The notes: generated from the sequence alone by a model not told the origin. A stretch of DNA of 35,374 bases from Bacteroidota bacterium (GCA_013288905.1 JABDAW010000011.1:1-35374), one strand, 5' to 3'; shown: positions 8,154-16,563, counted from the first letter of the stretch. Numbers and translations are program-made.

Positions 8154-9440
8154 ATGAATACAAATGCCCCCCTTGCCGAGCGCATAAGACCAACAAATTT
8201 GAATGACTATATCGGTCAGGAGCACCTCGTGAGTGAGGGTGCTGTCTTGCGAAATTCTATCCTGTCTCAAAGGATTCCTTCCATGATTCTATGGGGTCCG
8301 CCGGGGGTCGGAAAGACGACGCTGGCATATATAATTTCACAGCAATTGAACCGTCCTTTCTTCACCCTTTCCGCCATTAATTCTGGGGTGAAGGATGTGC
8401 GGGATGTTATTGAGAAATCGGGTAAATATCTCATCGAAAACCCCAATGCGCCGGGCAGTCCGGTCCTGTTTATTGACGAAATCCATCGGTTTAACAAGAG
8501 CCAGCAGGATTCTTTGTTGGGAGCCATCGAGCGGGGTACGATTATTTTGATTGGCGCTACTACCGAGAATCCTTCTTTTGAAGTTATCTCGCCGCTTCTT
8601 TCGAGATGCCAGGTGTATATATTAAAGGAGTTGACGAAGGAGAATCTGATTCAATTGCTCCATCATGCCATTGCAAATGATGTGGTATTAAAGGAGAAAA
8701 AAATTACATTACAAGAGACCGAAGCCCTGTTGAGAATCTCTGGCGGCGATGCCAGAAAGATGCTGAATTTATTCGAGTTGGTCATTAATTCCCTTCCAGA
8801 TGACCCTACTATTACCAATGAAAATGTTATGCAGATTGCTCAACAAAAGATTGCTTTATACGACAAAGGCGGCGAGCAGCATTACGATATTATTTCTGCA
8901 TTCATCAAGTCCATTCGAGGCAGCGATCCTAATGCCGCGATTTATTGGCTGGCGAGGATGATTAAGGGCGGCGAGGAGGTGAAATTCATCGCAAGAAGAT
9001 TGCTGATTTTGGCTTCCGAAGACATCGGCAATGCTAATCCCACAGCATTAATAATGGCGAATAACTGCTTCCAGGCGGTCAATGTCATTGGCTATCCCGA
9101 AAGCCAGATTATCCTCTCCCAATGTGTTGCCTATCTTGCCTCTTCCCCGAAAAGTAATGCCGCTGTCGAAGCCATTGGTTTGGCAAATGAATTAGTCAAT
9201 AAAACAGGAGATTTGCCGGTGCCATTGCACATCAGAAATGCTCCCACAAAATTAATGAAAGACCTCGGCTATGGAAAGAATTACCAATATTCTCACAGCT
9301 ATGAAGGCAATTTCTCGAATCAGGAATATCTGCCCGAACAAATATCGGGCACCAAGATTTATAACCCAGGAAATAATACCCGCGAAAAAGAATTGCGTGC
9401 TTTTTTGAAGTCGCTTTGGGGAGAGAAATATGGGTATTGA
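8154..9440 (+). CDS. rarA: Replication-associated recombination protein A (AAA+ ATPase)
   Basis: 428 residues, close to the normal length of RarA/MgsA (about 430-450). RIRPTNLNDYIGQEHLV is the family's N-terminal signature. Walker A is GPPGVGKT (about residues 48-55), Walker B is LFIDEIHRF, and sensor 1 is GATTENPSFEV. The C-terminal half has KSIRGSDPNAAIYWLARM and LLILASEDIGNANP, typical of the RarA tetramerisation domain. It acts at stalled forks and single-stranded DNA ends in the cytoplasm and is related to clamp-loader subunits and eukaryotic WRNIP1. The gene is intact and apparently monocistronic. Confidence 0.95.
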   Translation: MNTNAPLAERIRPTNLNDYIGQEHLVSEGAVLRNSILSQRIPSMILWGPPGVGKTTLAYIISQQLNRPFFTLSAINSGVKDVRDVIEKSGKYLIENPNAPGSPVLFIDEIHRFNKSQQDSLLGAIERGTIILIGATTENPSFEVISPLLSRCQVYILKELTKENLIQLLHHAIANDVVLKEKKITLQETEALLRISGGDARKMLNLFELVINSLPDDPTITNENVMQIAQQKIALYDKGGEQHYDIISAFIKSIRGSDPNAAIYWLARMIKGGEEVKFIARRLLILASEDIGNANPTALIMANNCFQAVNVIGYPESQIILSQCVAYLASSPKSNAAVEAIGLANELVNKTGDLPVPLHIRNAPTKLMKDLGYGKNYQYSHSYEGNFSNQEYLPEQISGTKIYNPGNNTREKELRAFLKSLWGEKYGY

Positions 9441-9469
9441 GGGAAAGAAAATTTAATTAATACGATTAT

Positions 9470-9679
9470 CTCGACAATCAACCCTTTGGTCTCGATAACC
9501 GGCTCCTTGATCTCGATAACCAGCCCCATGATCTCGATAATCAGCTCCTTGATCTCGATAATCAGCCCCACGATCTCGATAATCAGCCCCACGATCTCGA
9601 TAACCAGCCCCATGATCTCGATAACCTGCTCCATGATCTCGATAACCTGCTCCATGATCTCGATCTTTAGCTCCATGAT
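9470..9679. repeat. Tandem array, ten units with a 21-bp period
   Basis: CTCGA recurs at exactly 21-bp intervals at 9470, 9491, 9512, 9533, 9554, 9575, 9596, 9617, 9638 and 9659. The unit is about GATCTCGATAACCAGCCCCA plus T, with substitutions but no indels. Because 21 is a multiple of three, frames stay open on both strands (heptads such as MISITSP or MGLVIEI). Those ORFs are by-products of the repeat and are not called. The array fills the gap between rarA and the next gene and ends in the inverted unit listed next. Confidence 0.95.
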
Positions 9680-9701
9680 AACGATGTTGGAGCTAAAGAT
9701 C
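9662..9701. repeat. Perfect 14-bp inverted repeat closing the 21-bp array
   Basis: GATCTTTAGCTCCA (9662-9675) and TGGAGCTAAAGATC (9688-9701) are exact reverse complements with a 12-nt loop. The left arm is the last array unit, so the array ends with an inverted copy of itself. It is followed by CTCTCTGG rather than a T-run, so it is a poor terminator. Confidence 0.9.
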
Positions 9702-9830
9702 TCTCTGGCGTTTTATTTTGTATTGTAAATTGTGATTTTTGTAATCAAATTGGCAGGGAATAATACAAACGGAAGTTGTCCAAAAATCTTAATATTTCAA
9801 CATTTACCCTATATTTCCTAATTTTGTCCC

Positions 9831-10259
9831 ATGAAATTAATGCTTCACTTAATAGCCCTTAGCACTTTTATCCTTTGTTTTTGTTGCAAGGCAAAGGAAA
9901 ATTCCCAAAGCAATAATCAAATTACCACCCCTGTTATTATAGATAAAAGCCTCACCAAGATATTCGATATGTCCCATAAAATTGATACCGCTTTTGTGAA
10001 TGGCGATATTCTTACTTTGAAAATTTCATTCTTTAATGTCTGCAAAACCGACACTTTTGAATTGGTCGGGAATGGGAAATTTGCCAAATCTAATCCTCCA
10101 TTAACAGGTTTATTTATCCGAAGAAAAGCCAGCAATGTGGATTGTAAAACAAATCTTACAAAGGAACTGAAATTTGATGTTAGTGCTTTGAAATATCCTT
10201 TATTGAATAAAGTAATCTTAAACTTAGATGAGCAAAACAAAGTCATATATACTTATTAA
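9831..10259 (+). CDS. Small putative lipoprotein of unknown function
   Basis: 142 residues. The N-terminus MKLMLHLIALSTFILCFCCK looks like a lipoprotein signal peptide, but the Cys-rich site fits the lipobox only loosely. The rest has one possible disulfide (VCKTDTF and VDCKTNL) and ends in a beta-like stretch. No family recognised. A TAATTTTG box at 9819-9826 lies only 5 bp before the first ATG, so the mRNA may be nearly leaderless or the true start may be the second ATG (9840). It ends 6-15 bp before the protease gene, so the two are probably co-transcribed. Confidence 0.65.
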   Translation: MKLMLHLIALSTFILCFCCKAKENSQSNNQITTPVIIDKSLTKIFDMSHKIDTAFVNGDILTLKISFFNVCKTDTFELVGNGKFAKSNPPLTGLFIRRKASNVDCKTNLTKELKFDVSALKYPLLNKVILNLDEQNKVIYTY

Positions 10260-10274
10260 ATAATAATGTTTAGA

Positions 10275-12782
10275 ATGAAAAAGAGTACCCTTATTTTTAT
10301 ACTTCTATTGGCAATGACTGCTCTTAGAAATCCTTCCTTCGCCCAAATCAGTGAAGGAGGCACTCCCCTTGGTTTCCAGGTACCGATCAATCAAAGCAAT
10401 CTCATTGCGGGTGTTGAAATGCCTGTGGTGAACGTAGATTCGCTGCAAAAAGAAGATGCCGTGAATGATAAATTCAAGGAGATTCCCTGGCGATTCGGGT
10501 ATAATCATTTGGTGAATCTGAACCTTGATAATTCAGGCGTCACGACGACTTTGAATAATGGAGATCATTTGTGGCAGTTAGCGATTCATTGTCCCGATGC
10601 CGTTTCTATAAACATTGCATTTAATGAATTTCACATTCCAAAAGGAGCCAGGATGTTTATCTATAATCAGGAAAGAACGCACGTTATTGGAGCCTTCACC
10701 GACAAGACCAATCAAGCGGATCATCAATTAGGTTGCGCCCTTTTGCCAGGTTCTTCAATCATTGTGGAATATTTTGAACCTGCTAATGTTGACTTTCATG
10801 GAACACTTAATATTTTCAGAATCACGCAAGGATACCGCAGTCTGTTCAAGCATTTGAAATTTGGTTTAGGATTTGGAAGCTCTGAATCCTGCGAAAACAA
10901 TGCCATCTGCGACCCTGATTGGTCTAAGGAAAAAAGAGGTATCGCCTGCCTTGTGGAGAATGGAAATGCCAGTTGCTCCTGCTCCTTGCTGAATGATGTT
11001 CCAAATGATGGAACTCCATATATCTTAACCGCTAATCACTGCGGTTCTTCAGGTTTCGGGTCATGGGTATTTCTCTTTAATTGGGACAGCCCTACCTGCA
11101 CTCCTTCCAATCAGGGACCTCAATCCTATTGGCTTTCAGGGGCTACTCAAGTGGCTGTGAATGGGCATTCGGATTTTAATTTGCTTAAGTTATTCCAAAA
11201 TATTCCAGACAGTTTCAATGTCTATTATGAAGGCTGGTCAAATCTATGGGTATTTGCTGATAGCACCGTTGGAATTCATCATCCGGCAGGCGATGTGAAG
11301 AAGATTTCTCATGCATTGGCTCCCACTCATGATGGTTATATGCAAGATGAAGGCAATGGTCCCGCAGATGTCTGGCGAGTAGGGCAATGGACAGATGGCG
11401 TTACCGAAGGAGGCTCTTCCGGCTCACCTATGTTTGACCAGAATCACAGGGTAGTAGGGCAACTTTATGGAGGTCCTTCAGATTGCACGGTACCCACTAT
11501 TGATTTGTATGATGTATATGGGAAGTTTGCCACTTCATGGGATTATGGAAATACTTCCGGAACTCGATTGAAAGACTGGCTCGATCCTGGTAATACAGGG
11601 GCTTTGGTGAATGATGGCTATGATCCGAATGTTACTCCATACTCGCTGGATGCAGGCATTCTGAATATCAATAATCCTACTCAAACCAACTACTGCAATG
11701 ATACCATCACCCCCATTGTTGTGCTTAGGAATTTTGGTTCCGCGACCTTGACATCGGTTACTATTTATTATCAATTGGACAGCCAAACCCCAGTTCCTTT
11801 TAGCTGGACAGGTTCGCTTCCTTTGCATGGAATGGCAACCGTTACATTGCCTGCAATTATTCCCTGGGATGGCACTCATTTGCTGAAGGTTTATACTTCT
11901 ATGCCCAATGGTTCAAATGATATGAACACCGCTAATGACATGGCATCTGTAGTGTTTGTCACTCAATTAAATTCTTTCCCAATCTTTGAAGGATTTGAGC
12001 ACGCTGTTTTCCCTTATCAGACTTGGAGAATCGGCAATCCTGATGGCAATGACACCTGGTATAGAAATAATTCTCTTGGAGGATTCGGCAACAGCTCTGC
12101 ATGTGCAGAATATGATAACTACACCAATAATTCTTATGCCGGACAATACGATACTATCTACTCTCCCCTTGTTGATTTCTCTTATGCGACTGGTCCTATA
12201 AAATTATCATTCAGCGTGGCATATCAACAGGCAAGTCTTACCAACAGCGATTCATTGAATGTCTCGGTTTCCACTGATTGCGGCTCTACATGGTCAACTG
12301 TATATGCGAAAGGGGGGCTAACTTTATCTACTGTTCTTGGTCTGCAAACTAATGCCTTCACACCCACAAACAGTCAATGGAGAAGTGATACGGTACTATT
12401 GAATTCATTGGCGGGACATAAGAACGTGATGTTTGCTTTTGCGAATTATAATGCGAACGGGAATAACATTTATCTTGATGATATAAATATTACTATTGGG
12501 AATACCGGCATCCCTTCATTATCCAAAGGAAATAATGTTTTCGATCTCTATCCGAATCCTACTGACGGCATGTTGAATCTTACTATTTCATTAACCCAAA
12601 GTTCTCCTGTATTGATTCAGGTAATGAATCTTTTGGGCGAAACGGTGGCAACTAAAACCATTGATAATACTATTGGAGGAAGCTATTCGATGAATTTATC
12701 CGATCTCTCTCAAGGTATTTATTTTGTTCAGATAAAGACTTCCACAGAGACCATTGTCAAGAGAATATCTTTACAGAAGTAA
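10275..12782 (+). CDS. Secreted trypsin-like serine protease with T9SS sorting domain
   Basis: About 835 residues from the ATG at 10275, which gives the clean signal peptide MKKSTLIFILLLAMTALRNP ending at SFAQ; the ORF track starts three codons earlier. The N-terminal region (about 30-190) precedes a chymotrypsin-fold domain with TANHCGSSG (His), HSDFNLLKLF (Asp) and GGSSGSPMF (Ser). It is Cys-rich (NASCSCS, PTCTPS, GPSDCTV) and resembles lysyl-endopeptidase-type enzymes. An Ig-like CARDB-type segment follows (about 455-560), then a MAM/jelly-roll-like domain (FEGFEHAVFPYQTWRIGNPD). The end is a type A T9SS domain: VFDLYPNPTDGMLNLT to KRISLQK. It should be exported by Sec, cross the outer membrane by T9SS, and be anchored or released. 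Substrate specificity is inferred only from family. Confidence 0.9.
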   Translation: MKKSTLIFILLLAMTALRNPSFAQISEGGTPLGFQVPINQSNLIAGVEMPVVNVDSLQKEDAVNDKFKEIPWRFGYNHLVNLNLDNSGVTTTLNNGDHLWQLAIHCPDAVSINIAFNEFHIPKGARMFIYNQERTHVIGAFTDKTNQADHQLGCALLPGSSIIVEYFEPANVDFHGTLNIFRITQGYRSLFKHLKFGLGFGSSESCENNAICDPDWSKEKRGIACLVENGNASCSCSLLNDVPNDGTPYILTANHCGSSGFGSWVFLFNWDSPTCTPSNQGPQSYWLSGATQVAVNGHSDFNLLKLFQNIPDSFNVYYEGWSNLWVFADSTVGIHHPAGDVKKISHALAPTHDGYMQDEGNGPADVWRVGQWTDGVTEGGSSGSPMFDQNHRVVGQLYGGPSDCTVPTIDLYDVYGKFATSWDYGNTSGTRLKDWLDPGNTGALVNDGYDPNVTPYSLDAGILNINNPTQTNYCNDTITPIVVLRNFGSATLTSVTIYYQLDSQTPVPFSWTGSLPLHGMATVTLPAIIPWDGTHLLKVYTSMPNGSNDMNTANDMASVVFVTQLNSFPIFEGFEHAVFPYQTWRIGNPDGNDTWYRNNSLGGFGNSSACAEYDNYTNNSYAGQYDTIYSPLVDFSYATGPIKLSFSVAYQQASLTNSDSLNVSVSTDCGSTWSTVYAKGGLTLSTVLGLQTNAFTPTNSQWRSDTVLLNSLAGHKNVMFAFANYNANGNNIYLDDINITIGNTGIPSLSKGNNVFDLYPNPTDGMLNLTISLTQSSPVLIQVMNLLGETVATKTIDNTIGGSYSMNLSDLSQGIYFVQIKTSTETIVKRISLQK

Positions 12783-12915
12783 AAGCATATATCTTTTAAT
12801 TTTCTTCTTTCATTTTATCCTGTTTCGGGTAGTACAGATATTCATTTAATAACTTTTGCTTTAAGATTAATTAAGATGACTGCCTCATCTTTGCAACGCT
12901 TAAAAAAGGTCTTAA

Positions 12916-13158
12916 ATGAAGAAGAAATACAAACGGTTTATTCACGAAAATATAGGTATTCTGAAGAGTATAAAAATACTCTCTCCAAGAAGAATCAGGT
13001 TCGAGGAGATCAATTACAACAAAGGAATAATGGAAGATGCTGAACAGTTTTCTTTGATAGATCCGGTATTGAATGCAGAACTTAAGGACGCAAGCCGAAG
13101 ACTTCCTTTATTCAAAAAATTAATTTCTAAATTCCCATTTCTGCCTTCTTCAAAATGA
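12916..13158 (+). CDS. Small hypothetical protein, first of a two-gene unit
   Basis: 80 residues, basic, with no signal peptide or membrane helix. It begins MKKKYKRFIHENIGILKSIK and ends with KKLISKFPFLPSSK. No family recognised. Its stop overlaps the start of the next gene by 4 bp (ATGA), strong evidence that both are translated as a coupled pair. Confidence 0.55.
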   Translation: MKKKYKRFIHENIGILKSIKILSPRRIRFEEINYNKGIMEDAEQFSLIDPVLNAELKDASRRLPLFKKLISKFPFLPSSK

Positions 13159-13454
13159 AAATCGTTACCTATAACTATCAGCATACTGTCATCTATAAGC
13201 TATGCAAAAGTATGCTGATGAAGAGGCGTTACAAAATTATCTCTTCGGATAAAAAGAATGGCGTAATCCATGCCCAGAGCAAGTTTCGGTTGTTTCGTCC
13301 TTCCTTTGATATTCATGTTCAGAGCATGGAAATGGATATTAATCAAACGAAACTTACCGTAGATTTTATTCCCAAAAATACGAATAAACGATCTTCCATA
13401 ATCCAGGAAATTGAAGAAGCCAGGTTCCTGGAAATGGTGAATCATTATCTTTAA
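13155..13454 (+). CDS. Small hypothetical protein, second of a two-gene unit
   Basis: 99 residues. It shows alternating beta-like segments (VTYNYQHTVIYKLCKSM, GVIHAQSKFRLFRPSFDI, MEMDINQTKLTVDFI) and a C-terminal helix (SIIQEIEEARFLEMVNHYL). It is probably a small soluble alpha/beta protein. No catalytic motif and no recognised family. It overlaps the preceding gene by 4 bp. Confidence 0.6.
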   Translation: MKIVTYNYQHTVIYKLCKSMLMKRRYKIISSDKKNGVIHAQSKFRLFRPSFDIHVQSMEMDINQTKLTVDFIPKNTNKRSSIIQEIEEARFLEMVNHYL

Positions 13455-13581
13455 AAAGAAACCCTTTAATTAGCTAACGAAGCCCTTCCAGGAAACATTG
13501 GTTAATATTCGAGTAACATTAGCTTAATATTAGAATGGTTGCTTTGCCCTTCCTGATAATTCAAGTTAAAATTATTTCAAA

Positions 13582-14568
13582 ATGAAAACTTTCCAGTCTT
13601 TGATCCTGATTCTTGCCGCATTGTCGGTTACTTTCTTTTTAAATGCTTCGCAATATACACCAACGAATTTGAAGGGAGATAATCCGATTAAGTCTGATAC
13701 ATTACCCATCGGCAAAAATAAAAAAGCGATTAACTTTTTAATCGTGGGAGACTGGGGCAGAAGCGGAGATTATAATCAGTATGATGTGGCAGATCAGATG
13801 AATTATTATGCCCATGAATATGAAGCGAAATTTGTTATTTCTACAGGCGATAATTTCTATGAGAATGGTGTGAGAAGCGTGGATGACCCGCAGTGGATGA
13901 CTTCATTTGAGAATGTTTATCATGGCGGTTCTTTGCAGACGGACTGGTATGTGGTGCTTGGGAATCACGACTACAAAGGAAATGTGCAAGCAGAAATTGA
14001 TTATTCAAAAAAGAGCCGCAGGTGGAATATGCCGGCACGATATTATTCCATTACCCAAAAGATTGACAAGAAAGATTCGGCACTTTTTGTGTTCTATGAT
14101 TCATCCCCGTTTATAACTAATTATTACAAAGAGGGCAATCAATATAATGCTGTGATAGGGCAGGATACGATGAAGCAGTTGCATTGGATAGACAGTGTTT
14201 TGGGGCATTCCAAAGCGCAATGGAAATTCGTGGTGGGTCATCATCCCATCTTTTCCGGCAGCCCGAAGAAGGAATCTACCACAGAATTTTTGTCTTACCT
14301 CAAACCTATGCTGGAGACCTATAATGTTCAAACTTATATTTCAGGACATGTGCATGCCCTCGAGCATGTAAAGCCTGCCGGTGAGAAGATAGATTATTTT
14401 ATTTCCGGTGCCGGCTCTGAAACCGAGAATCCCGGCAGCAATGAAAACAATTTGTTTTATAATCCATACCCGGGCTTTGCTTTTTGTTCCCTTACCGCTG
14501 ACAGTTTGAAGACTTTTTTTATCAGCTATCGCGGCGTATTGCTTTATCAATATGCACGGGCGAGGTAA
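13582..14568 (+). CDS. Purple-acid-phosphatase-like (TRAP/ACP5-type) metallophosphoesterase
   Basis: 328 residues with an N-terminal signal peptide (SLILILAALSVTFFLNAS). All metal-site motifs of the calcineurin-like fold are present in order: VGDWGR (about 57), STGDNFYENGV (about 91), LGNHDYKGN (about 131), VGHHPIFS (about 218) and SGHVHALEH (about 254). The spacing and the GDWG / GDNFY pair point to the tartrate-resistant acid phosphatase subgroup. It should hydrolyse phosphate monoesters in the periplasm or outside the cell. There is no T9SS domain or lipobox. The physiological substrate is unknown. Confidence 0.88.
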   Translation: MKTFQSLILILAALSVTFFLNASQYTPTNLKGDNPIKSDTLPIGKNKKAINFLIVGDWGRSGDYNQYDVADQMNYYAHEYEAKFVISTGDNFYENGVRSVDDPQWMTSFENVYHGGSLQTDWYVVLGNHDYKGNVQAEIDYSKKSRRWNMPARYYSITQKIDKKDSALFVFYDSSPFITNYYKEGNQYNAVIGQDTMKQLHWIDSVLGHSKAQWKFVVGHHPIFSGSPKKESTTEFLSYLKPMLETYNVQTYISGHVHALEHVKPAGEKIDYFISGAGSETENPGSNENNLFYNPYPGFAFCSLTADSLKTFFISYRGVLLYQYARAR

Positions 14569-14589
14569 GATAAGAATTGAAGAAATAGG

Positions 14590-14790
14590 TCACCAAATTC
14601 TTGGCTTAATAATCAGACGAATTCTATAGGCATCTTGAAAGTTCTTCATTTTCTTTAAATTCTTGATTTCTTTTATTGAATCAACATTCTCTATGTTTCT
14701 AATAATATCTTTGATAGATTCCTGAACTTTCTTATCCTTAATTTTAGAAATATCTTTCAAAAATATTCCCCTGAAACGACATTCCATCAA
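14590..14790 (-). pseudogene. C-terminally truncated RelE/ParE-like toxin
   Basis: 66 residues. FRGIFLKDISKIKDKKVQES to KNLKKMKNFQDAYRIRL matches the first two thirds of RelE/ParE-type toxins, which are usually 85-95 residues and continue with a G-D-YR-G strand. Here the frame ends IIKPRIW-stop right after YRIRL. A shifted frame at that point reads SDY and then a stop, so a frameshift or deletion removed the last strands, where RelE-type catalytic residues usually lie. The start overlaps the antitoxin stop by 4 bp, the normal operon layout. It is probably inactive, although a short variant cannot be excluded. Confidence 0.65.
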
Positions 14791-14984
14791 GAAGAAAGTT
14801 TCTTCATCACGGCTTCGCGAGATACAAATTTTGTCTTACGACCTTCCAACATTGCTTTGTATAATGCATTGTCTTCTTTCTCCTCTTTGGTAAGGATTTT
14901 GGCAGATAAGCCAAGCCTGGTAGCTAATTCAACAAAGATTTTTAAGTCTTCCTTGTTTTCCGAATTTATAATTACTGTGCTCAT
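14787..14984 (-). CDS. Type II antitoxin-like small protein
   Basis: 65 residues: a short beta strand (STVIINSENKEDLKIFVELA), a helix, and an acidic/basic C-terminal tail (EDNALYKAMLEGRKTKFVSR). Small helical proteins of this type precede RelE/ParE toxins in many Bacteroidota. It overlaps the toxin remnant by 4 bp. It has no complete DNA-binding domain that I can name, so autoregulation is uncertain. It appears intact although its partner is truncated. Confidence 0.65.
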   Translation of the reverse strand: MSTVIINSENKEDLKIFVELATRLGLSAKILTKEEKEDNALYKAMLEGRKTKFVSREAVMKKLSS

Positions 14985-15005
14985 GTTTTTATTTTATTAT
15001 GGCTG

Positions 15006-15013
15006 CAAAGATA
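15006..15013 (-). promoter_or_regulatory. -7 box upstream of the antitoxin gene
   Basis: The reverse strand reads TATCTTTG, a perfect match to TAnnTTTG, 22 bp before the antitoxin start. Confidence 0.5.
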
Positions 15014-15041
15014 CGAATCCTTTTGTCCTTAATAATTCTCA

Positions 15042-15094
15042 TCCTCCTTTTATTGCACCACCGCCAAAAGCGGAGTGGTAGCATAAAAGGAGGA
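15042..15094. repeat. REP-like hairpin (TCCTCCTTTTAT type), copy A
   Basis: TCCTCCTTTTAT (15042-15053) pairs with ATAAAAGGAGGA (15083-15094). The inside forms a second stem (ACCACCGC with GCGGAGTGGT, loop CAAAA). Copy B at 18302-18349 has the same outer arms with a different inner stem. It also sits where a terminator of the neighbouring minus-strand lipoprotein gene would lie. Confidence 0.7.
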
Positions 15095-15115
15095 AAGAAA
15101 AAATACAAAATTATA

Positions 15116-15907
15116 TCATTCCAAATTTATTATTTGATGTTTTGTTCCTGTAATTTTTGAAGAAATTTTATTGTAATCTCCATCAGTAATTTCTTGTGAA
15201 TCTATAGTTGTAACAGTAACACTTTTTGATGGATTAATTTGCATTTCTAATTTGGTTATATCATTAATCCTTTTTGAAATAGCATTTTGTTCTACATTAT
15301 ATTCTCTTTGAATACCGACACCATATTGTCCAATATTTTTAATCTTTATTAATTTCCCTGTTTGTGAATAAGTCAAGGCGTATATTTTGGTGTATGCACC
15401 ATTCACCTCACTTATTTTTGATGATGTTTCTATAAATAAATAATCATTTCCATCTGACCTAAATTTAATAAAAGAACTTATTGTAAACCAACCATTATTA
15501 AGAGTAAAAGCCGATGAAGTGTCGTATACAAGGGGTTTTAACCACTCAATTAATTCATTTTTTGGGGAGAAATTAACAGTATCTATTATCCATTTTTTTA
15601 CAATTTTTATAGGAATATTTATATCCCTTTTATGTATTGAATCGGTATTAATATAATAAGGTAATTCTACCTCTTTAAATAAACTTTTAAAGTGTTCAAA
15701 AGTGTTTTCAGAATCAGGGATTACCTTATCTTTTGATGAATCATTGTTCTTATCAGTAGAAATATTATCGCTTATCTTTTTATCAGAATTCACACTATCC
15801 TTTGCTGTCAATTTATTAACATTAGATTCTTCATTACTCTTGGGAGAGTTGCAACTATTCATCAAGGAAATGCAAAAAACTAATGCCGGGATAAACAATA
15901 TTTTCAT
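15116..15907 (-). CDS. Putative lipoprotein of unknown function
   Basis: 263 residues from the ATG at 15907. The ORF track starts 20 codons earlier, but MKILFIPALVFCISLMNSCN is a complete type II signal peptide with lipobox ending LMNSC, so the later start is preferred. A low-complexity Ser/Asp/Lys/Asn linker (about 22-65) leads to a folded domain with beta-like strands (SGNDYLFIETSSK-type pattern, YALTYSQTGKLIKIKNIGQY). No family recognised. The linker is typical of outer-membrane lipoproteins of this phylum. Confidence 0.7.
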   Translation of the reverse strand: MKILFIPALVFCISLMNSCNSPKSNEESNVNKLTAKDSVNSDKKISDNISTDKNNDSSKDKVIPDSENTFEHFKSLFKEVELPYYINTDSIHKRDINIPIKIVKKWIIDTVNFSPKNELIEWLKPLVYDTSSAFTLNNGWFTISSFIKFRSDGNDYLFIETSSKISEVNGAYTKIYALTYSQTGKLIKIKNIGQYGVGIQREYNVEQNAISKRINDITKLEMQINPSKSVTVTTIDSQEITDGDYNKISSKITGTKHQIINLE

Positions 15908-15980
15908 TGGGCGAAAATAAAAATAATTGTAATTACAAAACATCATTTTAAAAATAATTCTCTCCACTCACATCAATATA

Positions 15981-16174
15981 TCTACCGTGTACCCACATCT
16001 TTTTTCATTGCCGTTGGCTTTAGCCAACGGATAATTTGGCAAACAACAAAGGGCTTTAGCCCCAAATTAATAGGATTTTTGGCTAAAGCCAATTAATATT
16101 TCCTTATCTATCCGTTGGCTAAAGCCAACGGCAATGAATAAACAATTCAAAAAAAGATGTGGGTACACGGTAGA
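15981..16174. mobile_element. Nested inverted-repeat MITE-like element, family 1 copy A (194 bp)
   Basis: The outer ends TCTACCGTGTACCCACATCT (left) and AGATGTGGGTACACGGTAGA (right) are exact inverted repeats extending into A/T runs. The element is flanked by TCAATATA at 15973-15980 and 16175-16182, a perfect 8-bp target duplication. Inside is a second, perfect 28-bp inverted repeat (16006-16033 with 16109-16136) built on CCGTTGGCTTTAGCCAACGG, and more GGCTTTAGCC motifs lie between. No ORF is present, so any mobility must come from a transposase elsewhere. Copy B is at 27035-27252. Confidence 0.88.
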
Positions 16175-16182
16175 TCAATATA

Positions 16183-16316
16183 TAGAGCATTCCACATCCA
16201 TACTCTCCCTTCCCAAACCCCCTCCTTCTCCAATTCCTCATACCCCCTTTCCTCTCCCTATAACTTTTGATAGTGAAGTTTTTTCATGTATCCTTCATAA
16301 GATTCTTAACTAAAAT
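16183..16316. other. Pyrimidine-rich spacer without a gene
   Basis: About 16190-16265 is almost all C and T on the top strand (e.g. CCCAAACCCCCTCCTTCTCC). I see no gene, promoter box or repeat unit in it. It separates the nested element from the 42-bp array. Confidence 0.6.
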
Positions 16317-16563
16317 ATTTTCATAAATCCGAAAGTAGTTGAGAATGTATTTTTGATGACTTTCAGATTTATGAAAGTGGCTGCGAATACATTCTTGATG
16401 ACTTTCATAAATCTGAAAATGGCTGCGAATACATTCTTGATGACTTTCATAAATCTGAAAGTGGCTGCGAATACATTCTTGAAGACTTTCAGATTTATGA
16501 AAGTCATCAAAACAAGAGTTTTGACCACTTTCAGATTTATGAAACCATTTGGGACTTTTAATG
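16317..16563. repeat. Tandem array, six units with a 42-bp period and flipped cores
   Basis: Units begin at 16317, 16359, 16401, 16443, 16485 and 16527, exactly 42 bp apart. Each opens with a 20-bp palindrome-ended core followed by a ~22-bp segment such as GGCTGCGAATACATTCTTGA. The core is ACTTTCAGATTTATGAAAGT in units 2, 5 and 6, and its reverse complement ACTTTCATAAATCTGAAAGT in units 1, 3 and 4 (a few substitutions). The 22-bp segment of unit 5 resembles an inverted copy too. Open frames on both strands (TFRFMKV / TFINLKV) are by-products of the repeat. The last unit is incomplete. Confidence 0.93.

Noticed and set aside
7980-8270. ORF 7980..8270 (-) as a gene
   Set aside because: It overlaps the rarA start and promoter region on the opposite strand and has low-complexity composition.
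9470-9701. CRISPR or coding interpretation of the 21-bp array (ORFs 9359..9676 and 9486..9728)
   Set aside because: There are no unique spacers. Open frames occur on both strands because the period is a multiple of three, and the minus-strand ORF runs into rarA.
14590-14984. Functional toxin-antitoxin system
   Set aside because: The toxin lacks its C-terminal third, so an active module is not supported.
15981-16174. Autonomous insertion sequence
   Set aside because: No reading frame for a transposase exists inside this or any of the other nested elements.
16317-16563. CRISPR-like array (20-bp repeat plus 22-bp spacer)
   Set aside because: The 'spacers' are nearly identical to each other and the 'repeats' flip orientation; no cas genes are present.
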